Source of the DNA: an uncultured delta proteobacterium
Lineage (GTDB): Bacteria > Myxococcota_A > UBA9160 > JAFDET01
Direction: 5' to 3'
DNA length: 64,000 bases
Assembly (NCBI GenBank): GCA_947259215.1
Contig: CAMYLJ010000006.1
Coordinates: 60,163 to 124,162 of the forward strand
Of the stretch, positions 9,449-17,276 are shown in pieces (position 1 is the stretch's first letter; each line of letters starts with the position of its first letter). The notes beneath the pieces were generated by a model. It was not told the origin of the DNA. It saw nothing but the letters and a program-made list of their open reading frames with translations, and ran no database searches. A program made the position numbers and the translations under genes.

Positions 9449-10398
9449 GGCTCGAGCAGACCCGGATCCCCCGTGAAGATGCCGACCTCGCGCAGTCGCC
9501 GGGCCAGCTCCCGCCAGGTCTCCGCTGCGCCGAAGGCTTCTTCGAGCCAGCGGCGGGCCTCGAGGTCGCGGCCCGCGTTGGCCAGCGCCACGCCGGTCCA
9601 GAAGCAGAACTGGACGTTGCCGGGCTGGAGCTCGCGGGCCTGCGCGACCAGCTCGAGCGCGGCGTCCAGGTTGCCGGCCCCGAAGGTCTGCCGGGCGCGG
9701 TCGAAGAGCGCGTGGGCGCGGCGGATCGTCAGCAGGCGGCGCAGCTCGCGGAGCGGGTGCGGATCATCCTCCACGTGGAGATCGATGCGCCGACCCTCCC
9801 AGGGGTTCTCGGGACGCTCCCCGGACACCACCAGCAACGCCGCGCTCTGGCGTCCGCGTACGTCGCCGCCGGCCCCTTCCGCGGCCTCGAGCGCCACCAT
9901 CAGCCGTTCGGCGAGGTCACCTTCGGCCCCTTCGAAGGCGGGGCCCATTGCCTTCCAGACGTCGTCCGATGCCAGCATGTTGCCCTGCACGCTGTAGCCG
10001 TCGCCGAAGGCGTGGGCGCAGGCCGGCACGCAGGCTCGGCCGGTGTGGGCAGCGACGCGACCGGCAGCGTCCACGATCCCCACCTGGCGGAGCGGCGCAC
10101 CGGGATCCTCCGCGAGCATCCGCTCGAGTGCCTCCTGCGCGGACAGACCGCCCGCCAGGAGCTCGAGTCCCTTGGGCCCGTAGGCGACCTCGACGATCGA
10201 CTGGGTCGCGATGGCGCCGACGCCGGGCTCCGCCCAGGAGACGTCGGTCCCCACCGAGAAGTAGTTGGACTGGACCGCCACTCCGAACTCCCCGGTCTCG
10301 GAGTCGCGGGCGACGATCGAGTAGGTGGCGGCGAGCCGGTTGGGCAGGAGCTCCATGGCGTGCGGGTCATTCTTTGGACTCGGGGGGCCCGCGTCCAC
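9445..10398 (-). CDS. DUF1028 putative Ntn-hydrolase-like protein with TPR-like tail
   Basis: 317 aa. Residues 23-230 match the DUF1028 pattern: ATYSIVARDSETGEFGVAVQS near the start, then GVGAIATQS and YSVQGNMLAS. The family is assigned to the N-terminal nucleophile hydrolase fold but has no firm function. Residues 240-317 are alpha-helical and TPR-like (LDAALELVAQARELQPGN). A GTG start at 10398 is chosen because a TAGCGT -10 element ends 8 nt upstream and there is no Shine-Dalgarno, which suggests a leaderless message. An ATG at 10356 just before the domain is the alternative. It is the first gene of the operon with the cyclase/ATPase (4-nt overlap) and lnt. Confidence 0.82.
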   Translation of the reverse strand: MDAGPPSPKNDPHAMELLPNRLAATYSIVARDSETGEFGVAVQSNYFSVGTDVSWAEPGVGAIATQSIVEVAYGPKGLELLAGGLSAQEALERMLAEDPGAPLRQVGIVDAAGRVAAHTGRACVPACAHAFGDGYSVQGNMLASDDVWKAMGPAFEGAEGDLAERLMVALEAAEGAGGDVRGRQSAALLVVSGERPENPWEGRRIDLHVEDDPHPLRELRRLLTIRRAHALFDRARQTFGAGNLDAALELVAQARELQPGNVQFCFWTGVALANAGRDLEARRWLEEAFGAAETWRELARRLREVGIFTGDPGLLEP

Positions 10399-10406
10399 AA
10401 GAATTG

Positions 10407-10412
10407 ACGCTA
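10407..10412 (-). promoter_or_regulatory. -10 element, DUF1028 operon (leaderless type)
   Basis: TAGCGT on the minus strand, 8 nt before the GTG at 10398 and without a ribosome site between. It fits the recurrent TA(C/G)NCT-like hexamer of this window. No clear -35 is seen. Confidence 0.4.
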
Positions 10413-10525
10413 CATCCCCTCGGGGGAATGGTAACGCCTCCAGCGTCCGCCGGCAGCGCCCAGCCTGCGCTCGGCTTGCCGCCGCCGCGACCGGGTCTTC
10501 CCGACGGCAGCGGACGAGGCGACCG

Positions 10526-12127
10526 TCAGGAGCCGCCGCGCCGCGTCCGGGGACGTTTGATGCGGACCGGGCGGTCGGACTCGTCGCGGGCGATCTCCTG
10601 GCCGGCGGCGTCGAAGCCCACGAGCAGGATGCGGGCCCGGCTCCGGCGGCGCACGGGGTCGGGGACCGGCCAGTCGTAGCTCCGCCCCAGGAGGTCGGCT
10701 GCCACGAGCCGCCAGGCGCGCCGGCCGCGCTCGCTCACGTAGATGGAGACGCGCTGGATGTGGTGCGTCTGCGACCAGCCGATCGTGAGGACGTCCCCGG
10801 GCGCGACGGTCGCACGGCCCCTGGGCGACTCCAGGCTGACCGTCGGCGGGGGCCACTCGTGGGTGGCCGCGGCCAGCTGGATCAGGCGCGTGCGCTTCCC
10901 CCGACGCCCCCGCACCCGCGAGCCGGTCCGCTTCAGGCGCGCCAGCACCTGGCCCACGCGGGCCTCGGGATGGCGCTGCTTCATCACCGCCCAGGCCCCG
11001 GCTACGTGGGGGGCCGCCATGGAGGTCCCGTTCATGATGTCGAAGCGACCGTCCGGCACCGACGAGGTGATGCTGCGGCCCGGCGCCAGCAAGTCGAGGA
11101 AGCCGGCCGAGTTGCTGAAGAAGGACACGGTGTTCGACTTGTCCGTGGCCGACACGCTGACCGCGCCGGGCATGCAGGCCGGCATGGCGAGCTTTCCCTC
11201 GGCGCCGCTGTTTCCCGCCGCCACCACCGCGGCGATCCCGGCGGCGCGCAGGTTGTCGAGGGCGGCGCGCAGCGCCGGCTGGCTGCGGGCGCAGCGCCGC
11301 TGCTGCGCGAACTCGCGCCCGCCGAGGCTCAGGTTCACCGCCGCGATGGGGTACGTGGCGCGCAGCGCGTAGACGTGCTCGAGCGCACGCACCACATCGG
11401 AGGCGTGGGCCAGGGCGCACGTGCCCGAGCCGCACGCCTGCTGCGAGAACACCTGGATCGCGATCAGCTGGGCGCCTGGCGCGATGCCGGAGAGGCCGGA
11501 GGCCGAGCCCGCGACGATCCCGGCCACGTGGGTGCCGTGGCGGCAGTTCTTCAGATCGTAGTCGCACGGCGCCGCCGCGCCGGGCCCGATCTGGACGGTC
11601 CGGCCGTCGGGGCAGCTCCCGGACCCGGAGAAGCAGGCCTCCTCCACCACGCGGCCGGCGAGGAAGGGGTGGGCCGCGTCCACGCCGCTGTCGACGACCG
11701 CCACGACCTGGCCGGCGCCGTCGTCGCCGGCGCCGCGGGTGCGGTCCGCCTCCACCAGGGGCACGCTCTCGCCGAGGGCCGGGGCCAGCAGCTCGTCGCC
11801 GGTGATCTCGGTCACCTCGGGGCTCGCCGCCAGGGCGGGCAGCGCGTCGAGCGCGACGTCGAGCCCGAGGTAGGGCAGGGACTCGTACGCGTGGGTGACG
11901 CGTACGTCCTGGCCGAGGAGCCGCAGCGCCAGGACGAGCTGTGACAGGCGGATCGCGTCGCGCTGGCGCTTCGCCTGCCCGGGCTCCGGGAGCCAGGCCT
12001 CGGGCAGCGTGGCGACATCGAGGCCCACGAGGACGCGCAGGCGCGGGGCCTCGGCCCCCGCCGGCGCGGCCGCCAGCAGGAGAGCGCCGACCCATGCAGC
12101 GAGACGCGCACGGCCGACCGCGCGCAT
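10526..12127 (-). CDS. secreted subtilisin-like serine protease (S8)
   Basis: 533 aa from the ATG at 12127, chosen over an ATG 24 nt upstream because GGAGGGGG sits 6 nt before it. Residues 1-25 form a signal peptide. A short prodomain-like segment (about 30-115) precedes the peptidase S8 domain. The triad is complete: Asp146 in VVDSGVD, His197 in RHGTHVAG and Ser369 in GTSMAAPHVAG, with oxyanion Asn306 in AAGNSG. Several cysteines in the catalytic domain (CFSGSGSC, CGSGTC) suggest disulphides. The C-terminal 110 residues look like a beta-sandwich with a very basic tail (KRPRTRR). It should act outside the cytoplasm as an endopeptidase; substrate unknown. Confidence 0.92.
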   Translation of the reverse strand: MRAVGRARLAAWVGALLLAAAPAGAEAPRLRVLVGLDVATLPEAWLPEPGQAKRQRDAIRLSQLVLALRLLGQDVRVTHAYESLPYLGLDVALDALPALAASPEVTEITGDELLAPALGESVPLVEADRTRGAGDDGAGQVVAVVDSGVDAAHPFLAGRVVEEACFSGSGSCPDGRTVQIGPGAAAPCDYDLKNCRHGTHVAGIVAGSASGLSGIAPGAQLIAIQVFSQQACGSGTCALAHASDVVRALEHVYALRATYPIAAVNLSLGGREFAQQRRCARSQPALRAALDNLRAAGIAAVVAAGNSGAEGKLAMPACMPGAVSVSATDKSNTVSFFSNSAGFLDLLAPGRSITSSVPDGRFDIMNGTSMAAPHVAGAWAVMKQRHPEARVGQVLARLKRTGSRVRGRRGKRTRLIQLAAATHEWPPPTVSLESPRGRATVAPGDVLTIGWSQTHHIQRVSIYVSERGRRAWRLVAADLLGRSYDWPVPDPVRRRSRARILLVGFDAAGQEIARDESDRPVRIKRPRTRRGGS

Positions 12128-12206
12128 GCGAACCCCCTCCGGGCGACCCACCCATCGCCCTGGGGCTGCATCGGGTGGCCGGCACGCCGGGTTGAGCCAG
12201 CTGCCC

Positions 12207-12212
12207 TATCCT
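12207..12212 (+). promoter_or_regulatory. -10 element, HEAT lipoprotein gene (leaderless type)
   Basis: TATCCT ends 10 nt before the ATG at 12223. No Shine-Dalgarno lies between, so transcription would start at or next to the start codon. Confidence 0.4.
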
Positions 12213-12222
12213 CGACCGCCTC

Positions 12223-13179
12223 ATGCACGTACGCGGCCCGCTGGCGATCCTGCTCCTCGCGACCGGCCCGGCCCTGGCGCCGGGCTGCGGCGGCTGCGAG
12301 GGAAAGGACGCAGCGACCATGGACCTGGAGTCCGAGCGCGAGCGGGCAGACGCGCCGGCTCCGGCCGTCGGCGGGGAACCCGCGCTGCGCGTCGAGCGGG
12401 GACGGGTCACGCTGGTCGGCGGCGGCGCGCGGCTGAGCGCGCTGCTTCGCGACCTCGCCCGCGAGGCCGGCTTCGCCCTCGAGCTCGGCGTCTTCGCCGA
12501 CGGACCCGTCTTCGTGCGCCTCGAGGCGGCGCCCATACGCGACGCCCTGGCCGAGCTCCTGGCGGGGGTGGCCTACGGCGCGGACTACGTCTTCGATCCC
12601 GGCGCGGGGGGGCACCGCCTGGCGCGCCTGCGGGTGGGAAGCGGAACGGCGTCTTCGTCAGCGGGGCGATCGGACGCTGCGGACGACCCGGAGGATGCGG
12701 GTGAGCCGCCTCAGCAGCGCCGTGCGAGTGCGTCCCGCGACGACGAGCAGCACGGCGGACCCCAGGACGAGGAGCGCTACGTCCGCCCCTGGGACGAGCG
12801 CGACCAGGAGGAGCACGAGGCGGAGCTGGCGGCGCGGCTCGCCAGCGCGGACCCGGTCCAGCGTCGCGAGGCCGTGGCGGAGCTGGACGCGGAGAGCGAG
12901 GGCCTGGCGCGCATGCTCGAGCTCGCCTCCGAGGACGAGGCCCCGGAGGTGCGCGCCGCGGCCGTCGAGCAGCTCGGCGACGCCGAGAGCTTCGCCTCGC
13001 TGCGGGGCGTGGTCCAGGCCCTCGGCGACCCCGACGCGCGGGTCGTGCTCCAGGCGATCGAGTCCCTGGAGGAGACCGGCGACGCCAGCTTCGCGCCCGA
13101 GCTCGCGCTTCTGCTCGAGCATCCGGACTCGCAGGTGCGCGGGCGGGCGAGCGAGGCACTCGAGTTCCTGGCGGACTGA
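12223..13179 (+). CDS. HEAT-repeat lipoprotein
   Basis: 318 aa. The N-terminus is a lipoprotein-like signal ending LAPGC (Cys22), an unusual lipobox with Pro at -2 that recurs in the M23 lipoprotein at 58 kb. Residues about 55-130 resemble a small secretin/TonB short N-terminal-like alpha/beta module (RLSALLRDLAREAGFALEL). Residues 135-205 are low-complexity and charged. Residues 205-318 hold about three HEAT repeats (VRAAAVEQLGD, VVLQAIESLEETGD, VRGRASEALEFL). The protein is probably a periplasmic or membrane-anchored scaffold. It is divergent from the subtilase; a GC-rich hairpin with TTT follows the stop. Confidence 0.78.
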   Translation: MHVRGPLAILLLATGPALAPGCGGCEGKDAATMDLESERERADAPAPAVGGEPALRVERGRVTLVGGGARLSALLRDLAREAGFALELGVFADGPVFVRLEAAPIRDALAELLAGVAYGADYVFDPGAGGHRLARLRVGSGTASSSAGRSDAADDPEDAGEPPQQRRASASRDDEQHGGPQDEERYVRPWDERDQEEHEAELAARLASADPVQRREAVAELDAESEGLARMLELASEDEAPEVRAAAVEQLGDAESFASLRGVVQALGDPDARVVLQAIESLEETGDASFAPELALLLEHPDSQVRGRASEALEFLAD

Positions 13180-13183
13180 GGCG

Positions 13184-13215
13184 CGCCCGGGAGCCGGTCG
13201 GGCCCCCGGGCGTTT
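13184..13215 (+). terminator. hairpin terminator after the HEAT lipoprotein gene
   Basis: CGCCCGGG (13184-13191) pairs with CCCGGGCG (13205-13212) and is followed by TTT. It lies between two convergent genes. Confidence 0.5.
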
Positions 13216-13218
13216 GGC

Positions 13219-13731
13219 CTAGTTCTTGAGCGGCTTGACCTTGGGAAGCTTGCCGATCGGGACGACGGGAAGGTTCGCGATGTGCCCTGCGACGCTTCCT
13301 GAGGCGTCGATGGCTTGCGCGACGCAGAGGAGTAACACCTTCTTACCGATTGCGGTGATGCGTCCGGAACCGGCATCGAAGATGCCGCCGACGCTCATGG
13401 CGACCGCGCTCCCCGCGATGTGAGCGGTATTCTGCGTTTCCCAGGTTTCGGTCTCGCCGGAGAAGAGATTCTGCGTGTCCGTGTCGCTGAGAGACCCGCT
13501 GGAGGTGTAGATCTCCACCGTCACGTCCACCGGATCCTTGCCGACGTTGGTGCAGGAGATGATCGTTGCCGTCTCATCGCTCGGGCTGGTGTCGTTCACC
13601 ACGCCCGTGAACGCGTACACCAGCTTCTCGCCCGCATTCAGCGGCGCGATCGGACCCTGCGCCCAGGCGGATCCCGCCACACCCACGGCCACGGCGCCCA
13701 GGATCACGTGCTTCATCCAGTTCATGCTCAT
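13219..13731 (-). CDS. small exported protein of unknown function
   Basis: 170 aa from the ATG at 13731, preceded by GGGAG at 6 nt; a GTG 21 nt upstream in frame is less likely. Residues 1-25 are a signal peptide ending AGSAWA. The mature part is a beta-rich, acidic domain of about 145 residues with two cysteines (ISCTNVG and LLLCVAQ) and a basic tail (KLPKVKPLKN). I do not recognise the family; the IISCTNVGKDPVDVTVEIY stretch resembles proteins with a small immunoglobulin-like sandwich. Its promoter carries a CRP-type operator like that of the propeller gene at 2.9 kb, so the two may be co-regulated. Confidence 0.75.
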   Translation of the reverse strand: MSMNWMKHVILGAVAVGVAGSAWAQGPIAPLNAGEKLVYAFTGVVNDTSPSDETATIISCTNVGKDPVDVTVEIYTSSGSLSDTDTQNLFSGETETWETQNTAHIAGSAVAMSVGGIFDAGSGRITAIGKKVLLLCVAQAIDASGSVAGHIANLPVVPIGKLPKVKPLKN

Positions 13732-13766
13732 CTTCGACTCCCATGCTTCCACCCCCGTTCAGCTGC

Positions 13767-13817
13767 ATGCTAGCTCACAGGCAGCCCCGCGGGTGTGAAG
13801 TGATTCACCCCTGTGAG
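13767..13817 (-). promoter_or_regulatory. CRP/FNR-type operator and -10 of the small exported protein gene
   Basis: TGTGA-AGTGAT-TCACC occupies 13794-13809. A TAGCAT -10 lies at 13772-13767 on the minus strand, putting the operator centre near -41.5. Outer arms CTCACAGG (13774-13781) and CCTGTGAG (13810-13817) form a wider dyad around the site and add extra TGTGA half-sites. Confidence 0.55.
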
Positions 13818-13884
13818 TGCCGGCGAGGCCTCTCGAGGTGGCGGCCAAAGGCCGCAGCTCCGCTTCAGGAGGCGGCAAGCGGCG

Positions 13885-14697
13885 CTAGCGGCCCTCCGGC
13901 TGCTCCGCCTGCCGCGCGAAGGTCGCGTTCAGCAGCGCGGCGAGACGCACTCCCGCCTTCAGGAGCTGTCGCTCCACGAGGGGGAGGAACTGCGCCACGT
14001 AGGCGTCGCCGAGCTCCCCTTCCGGGTACGGAATGCCACCCGCGATCCGGTTGGACTCGCGAGCCCAGGCGAGCGGGTCCAGCTTCGACCAGGCGGCGAG
14101 CTCCACCCCATCGAGATTCTGGGAGCGGCGGAGGAGGTCGCTCCCCCAGGCGAGGGGCTGCCGCTCGATCAGGCCGACGTCCCACACCCAGTGGAGGTTC
14201 GTCCGGCGTCCGAAGAAACGCACCCGCACCCGGGTGCCGCCTTCGCCGTCGGCGAACGCGGTGTGGAGGGGCGCGTGGACATCGCCGACGAAGTGGATGA
14301 CGAACTTCAGCGCGGGCAGCAGCGCGTCCGGCTCTTCCGGGTTCTTCAAGACCTCCTGATAACGCAGGATTCCGCCCACGACGCAGTCGAGGTCCGGGCA
14401 GTCCCGCTCGAGCTCGATCTGGTCGAGGCCAGCGGGGACGTCCAGGTGGTGCAGGGACCGGGTGTCGCGCCCGTCCTGGCGCGTGACCCCGTCGGCCCAG
14501 ATCGCGGCGTCGCCCGGCGTCTCCGACTTCAGGATGGCCTGGATGCGGGTGCGCGATTCCTCCGTGAGCCGCGGCCAGGCGATATCGCTGATGATGCGGT
14601 GTCCCGCGTCGCCCCAGGCGAGAGCATCCGAGACGGACACGCAGAGGAAGGCGCTGAGGACCGCGACGAGCCTGCCGCATACCGTTCGTGCCGCCAT
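13885..14697 (-). CDS. secreted S1/P1-type nuclease
   Basis: 270 aa. A signal peptide (1-27) ends ALA so that the mature protein would begin with Trp28, the residue whose N-terminus binds zinc in S1/P1 nucleases. Other ligand positions are present: His33 (WGDAGHRI), Asp69 (IWADGV), His84 (SLHHLDVP), His135 and Asp139 (VIHFVGDVHAPLH), His145, and the NLHWVWD segment at 167-173. The family cleaves single-stranded DNA or RNA with three zinc ions, outside the cytoplasm. The start at 14697 is supported by a TAGGCT -10 six nucleotides upstream and no Shine-Dalgarno. It shares a 59-bp intergenic region with the FGE-like lipoprotein gene. Confidence 0.9.
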   Translation of the reverse strand: MAARTVCGRLVAVLSAFLCVSVSDALAWGDAGHRIISDIAWPRLTEESRTRIQAILKSETPGDAAIWADGVTRQDGRDTRSLHHLDVPAGLDQIELERDCPDLDCVVGGILRYQEVLKNPEEPDALLPALKFVIHFVGDVHAPLHTAFADGEGGTRVRVRFFGRRTNLHWVWDVGLIERQPLAWGSDLLRRSQNLDGVELAAWSKLDPLAWARESNRIAGGIPYPEGELGDAYVAQFLPLVERQLLKAGVRLAALLNATFARQAEQPEGR

Positions 14698-14703
14698 GGC
14701 ATC

Positions 14704-14709
14704 AGCCTA
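14704..14709 (-). promoter_or_regulatory. -10 element, S1/P1 nuclease gene (leaderless type)
   Basis: TAGGCT on the minus strand, 6 nt before the ATG at 14697, with no ribosome site. Confidence 0.45.
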
Positions 14710-14742
14710 GCGGAAGTGGATCCGGCGGCGGCTCGTCGGCGC

Positions 14743-14748
14743 TACCCT
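14743..14748 (+). promoter_or_regulatory. -10 element, FGE-like lipoprotein gene (leaderless type)
   Basis: TACCCT, 8 nt before the ATG at 14757, with no ribosome site. Confidence 0.45.
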
Positions 14749-14756
14749 GTGTCACG

Positions 14757-15569
14757 ATGCGGACGCTCTGGATCTCCTGCCTCGGCATCGCGCTTCTGGC
14801 CTGCGGTCGGATCGCGGGCATCGGTGCGGACGGGCCGACCGTCTTCCTCGACCGCCTGGCCGACGGCAGCCCCGGGCCGCAGATGGTCCGCCTCCCGGCT
14901 GGCCGCTTCCGGATGGGCGACCTGCGTGGGGACGGCGATCCGGACGAGCGGCCGGCACGCGAGGTGCGGATCGCGCACGCGTTCGCGATCGGGCGCTACG
15001 AGATCAGCATCGCGGAGTACGCGCGGTACGCTCGCGACACCGGAGTCTTCCTCCCGGAGGACGACGCCCCGGGGCGCGACGACCGGCCCGTGGTGGACGT
15101 CAGCTGGACGGACGCCGTGGCGTACGCGGCGTGGCTCTCGCACCAGACGGGGCAGCACTACCGCCTGCCGAGCGAGGCGGAGTGGGAGTACGCGGCGCGA
15201 GCCGGGACCACGACCCTCTTCTGGTGGGGAGACGAGCCGGAGAGCGGATACGCCAACTGCGCCGGCTGCGGCAGCGCGTGGGATTCCCAGGCCCCCGCGC
15301 CGGTGGGTCGCCTCGAGCCCAACCCGTTCGGCCTCTTCCACGTCGCCGGCAATGTCTGGGAGTGGGTGGCCGACTGCTACAACAACTCCTACGGGGGGGT
15401 GCCCGACGACGGCAGCCCCTACGTCTACCGGGGCTGCGGCCAGATGGTCGTGCGCGGCGGGTCGTGGATCCTGCCGCCGCGCGAGATGCGCGCGGCGAAC
15501 CGCTGGCGCTGGTTCCCGGTGCTGCGGAGCGACGAGGTCGGCTTTCGCGTGGCGCGGGACCTGCGCTGA
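14757..15569 (+). CDS. FGE/SUMF1-fold lipoprotein lacking the catalytic cysteines
   Basis: 270 aa. The first 17 residues end LLAC, a good lipobox, so the protein is probably lipid-anchored. Residues about 30-268 carry the formylglycine-generating-enzyme fold: FRMGD, EISIAEYARYA, RLPSEAEWEYAARAG, GNVWEWVADCY and RGGSW. In true enzymes two active-site cysteines follow the RGGSW segment; here it reads RGGSWILPPREMRAANRW, with none. The protein is therefore likely a non-enzymatic or differently active member (the EgtB/PvdO-like superfamily is mixed). Four cysteines near NCAGCG and CGQ may form disulphides. The start follows from the -10 position. Confidence 0.85.
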   Translation: MRTLWISCLGIALLACGRIAGIGADGPTVFLDRLADGSPGPQMVRLPAGRFRMGDLRGDGDPDERPAREVRIAHAFAIGRYEISIAEYARYARDTGVFLPEDDAPGRDDRPVVDVSWTDAVAYAAWLSHQTGQHYRLPSEAEWEYAARAGTTTLFWWGDEPESGYANCAGCGSAWDSQAPAPVGRLEPNPFGLFHVAGNVWEWVADCYNNSYGGVPDDGSPYVYRGCGQMVVRGGSWILPPREMRAANRWRWFPVLRSDEVGFRVARDLR

Positions 15570-15578
15570 TCGGCGCGC

Positions 15579-17246
15579 TCAGCCGAGCGCGCGGGCGCGA
15601 ACCGTCGCGGAGCCCGAGAGGTCGTAGACCTCGGCGAAGCCGTTCTGGCTGAGGATGCGGGCGGCCAGGTAGGCGCGCATGCCCGTGGCGCAGCTGGTCA
15701 CCGTCGGGCGGGAGGGATCGAGCTCGCCGAGACGCTCGCGCAGCTCGCCGAGCGGCACGTGGTGGGCGTGGACCGCGCCCGCCAGGGGCAGCGACTCGAT
15801 CTCCGGCTGCTCGCGCACGTCGACCACCTGATACTCGGACAGGTCCGCATTCGCGGGCAGGAAGTCGACGAGCCCGTCGAGGTCGTTGCAGGCGGCGAAG
15901 GCGGCCATGTGGATCGGGTCCTTGGCGGCGCCGAAGGGCGGGGCGTAGGCGAGGTCGAGGCCCGCCAGGTCACGCACCGTGCCGCCGAAGGCCATCAGGG
16001 TGGCCACCACGTCGAGGCGCTTGTCCACGCCGGCCTGGCCCACCGCCTGGAGCCCGAGGACACGCCCGCCCTCCGGCTCGTAGACCAGCTTCAGGGTCAG
16101 GGGCTTCGCACCCGGGTAGTAGCCCGCGTGGTGGTTGGCGATCACCGTGACCGCCGCGGCGTGCAGTCCGCGGCGCTCGGCCATGGCCGCGGTCAAGCCC
16201 GTGAAGCCGGCGGCTTCGTCGAAGACGCGGACGATGGCCGTCCCGAAGACCAGGGCCATCTCCGCGCTCCGCCCGCAGACCGCGTGCTCGCCAGCGATCC
16301 GACCGGCGCGGTTCGCGGGGCCGGCCAGGGCCACGCGCGCCGGCGTTCCGTCGGGTCCACAGGCGTACTCCACGGCGTCGCCCACGGCGTAGATGTGCGG
16401 ATCGCGGGTCTGCATCACGCGGTTCGTGCGGATGCCCCCGGTCTCGCCGAGCTCGAGCCCGGCGTCCTTCGCGAGCGCCACGGCAGGCCGGACGCCGATT
16501 CCGAGCACCACCAGCTCGCCGGGGAGGGACGCACCGCTGGCCAGCTCCACCCCGCAGGCGCGCCCTCCCGCGGTCGCGATCCGCGCCAGACCGTCGCCCA
16601 GGTGGACGCCCACGCCCCGGGTCGTCATGGCGTCCTCCAGGGGGCGGGCCATCTCCGGGTCGAGCATGGGGAGGACGTGGGGCTGGAGCTCCACCACGTG
16701 GGTCTCGATCCCGAGCCCGTGGAGCTGCTCGGCCATCTCGAGCCCGATGAAGCCGGCCCCCACCACGACGGCCCGGGACGGGCGCTCGTCCACCGCCGCC
16801 GCGCGGATGGCGTCGGTGTCGGCGAGGTTGCGCAAGCTGAAGACGCCCCGCGCGTCGACGCCTTCCAGCGGCGGAACGATCGGCGTCGCGCCGGGTGCCA
16901 GGATCAGCCGGTCGAAGGGGAGAACGTACTCGCGGCCCGCGTCGCGGTCGCAAACGCGCAGCGTGCGCGCGTCGCGGTCGATGGCCAGCGCCTGGTGGCG
17001 CACGCGCACGTCGATCCGGTAGCGGCTCCGCAGCCGCTCCGGAGTCGTCACGAGCAGCTTCGCGCGCTCGTCGATCTCGCCGCCGATGTAGTAGGGAAGG
17101 CCACAGTTGGCGAAGGAGACGTGGTCGTCCTTCTCCAGCAGGACGATCTCGGCCCGCTCGTCCAGGCGTCGGGCGCGGGTCGCCGCCGAGGCACCGCCCG
17201 CCACTCCTCCCACGATCACGAGACGCAGACCGGACTCGCTCGCCAC
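15579..17246 (-). CDS. CoA-disulfide reductase-rhodanese fusion (CoADR-RHD type)
   Basis: 555 aa. Residues 8-20 (IVGGVAGGASAAT) are the FAD dinucleotide-binding loop. Cys48 in SFANCGLPYYIGG is the single redox cysteine of the CoA-disulfide/NADH-oxidase group. A second loop (VVVGAGFIGLEMAE, about 160-175) binds NAD(P)H, and a dimerisation domain follows. Residues about 455-550 form a rhodanese domain whose active loop is CATGMRA. Characterised fusions reduce CoA disulfide, CoA persulfide or polysulfide, so a role in sulfur or thiol redox balance is likely. The gene is convergent with the FGE-like gene. The ATG start is followed by a short exposed segment as usual. Confidence 0.9.
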   Translation of the reverse strand: MASESGLRLVIVGGVAGGASAATRARRLDERAEIVLLEKDDHVSFANCGLPYYIGGEIDERAKLLVTTPERLRSRYRIDVRVRHQALAIDRDARTLRVCDRDAGREYVLPFDRLILAPGATPIVPPLEGVDARGVFSLRNLADTDAIRAAAVDERPSRAVVVGAGFIGLEMAEQLHGLGIETHVVELQPHVLPMLDPEMARPLEDAMTTRGVGVHLGDGLARIATAGGRACGVELASGASLPGELVVLGIGVRPAVALAKDAGLELGETGGIRTNRVMQTRDPHIYAVGDAVEYACGPDGTPARVALAGPANRAGRIAGEHAVCGRSAEMALVFGTAIVRVFDEAAGFTGLTAAMAERRGLHAAAVTVIANHHAGYYPGAKPLTLKLVYEPEGGRVLGLQAVGQAGVDKRLDVVATLMAFGGTVRDLAGLDLAYAPPFGAAKDPIHMAAFAACNDLDGLVDFLPANADLSEYQVVDVREQPEIESLPLAGAVHAHHVPLGELRERLGELDPSRPTVTSCATGMRAYLAARILSQNGFAEVYDLSGSATVRARALG

Positions 17247-17276
17247 CGGGGTCCTCCTTGCGTTGGAGGACGGAGT

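Noticed and set aside
2936..9997. 2353-codon open frame on the plus strand
   Set aside because: It lies antisense to lnt and the cyclase/ATPase, whose domains are certain. Its translation is low-complexity Arg/Gly/Ala/Asp, the usual shadow in GC-rich DNA.
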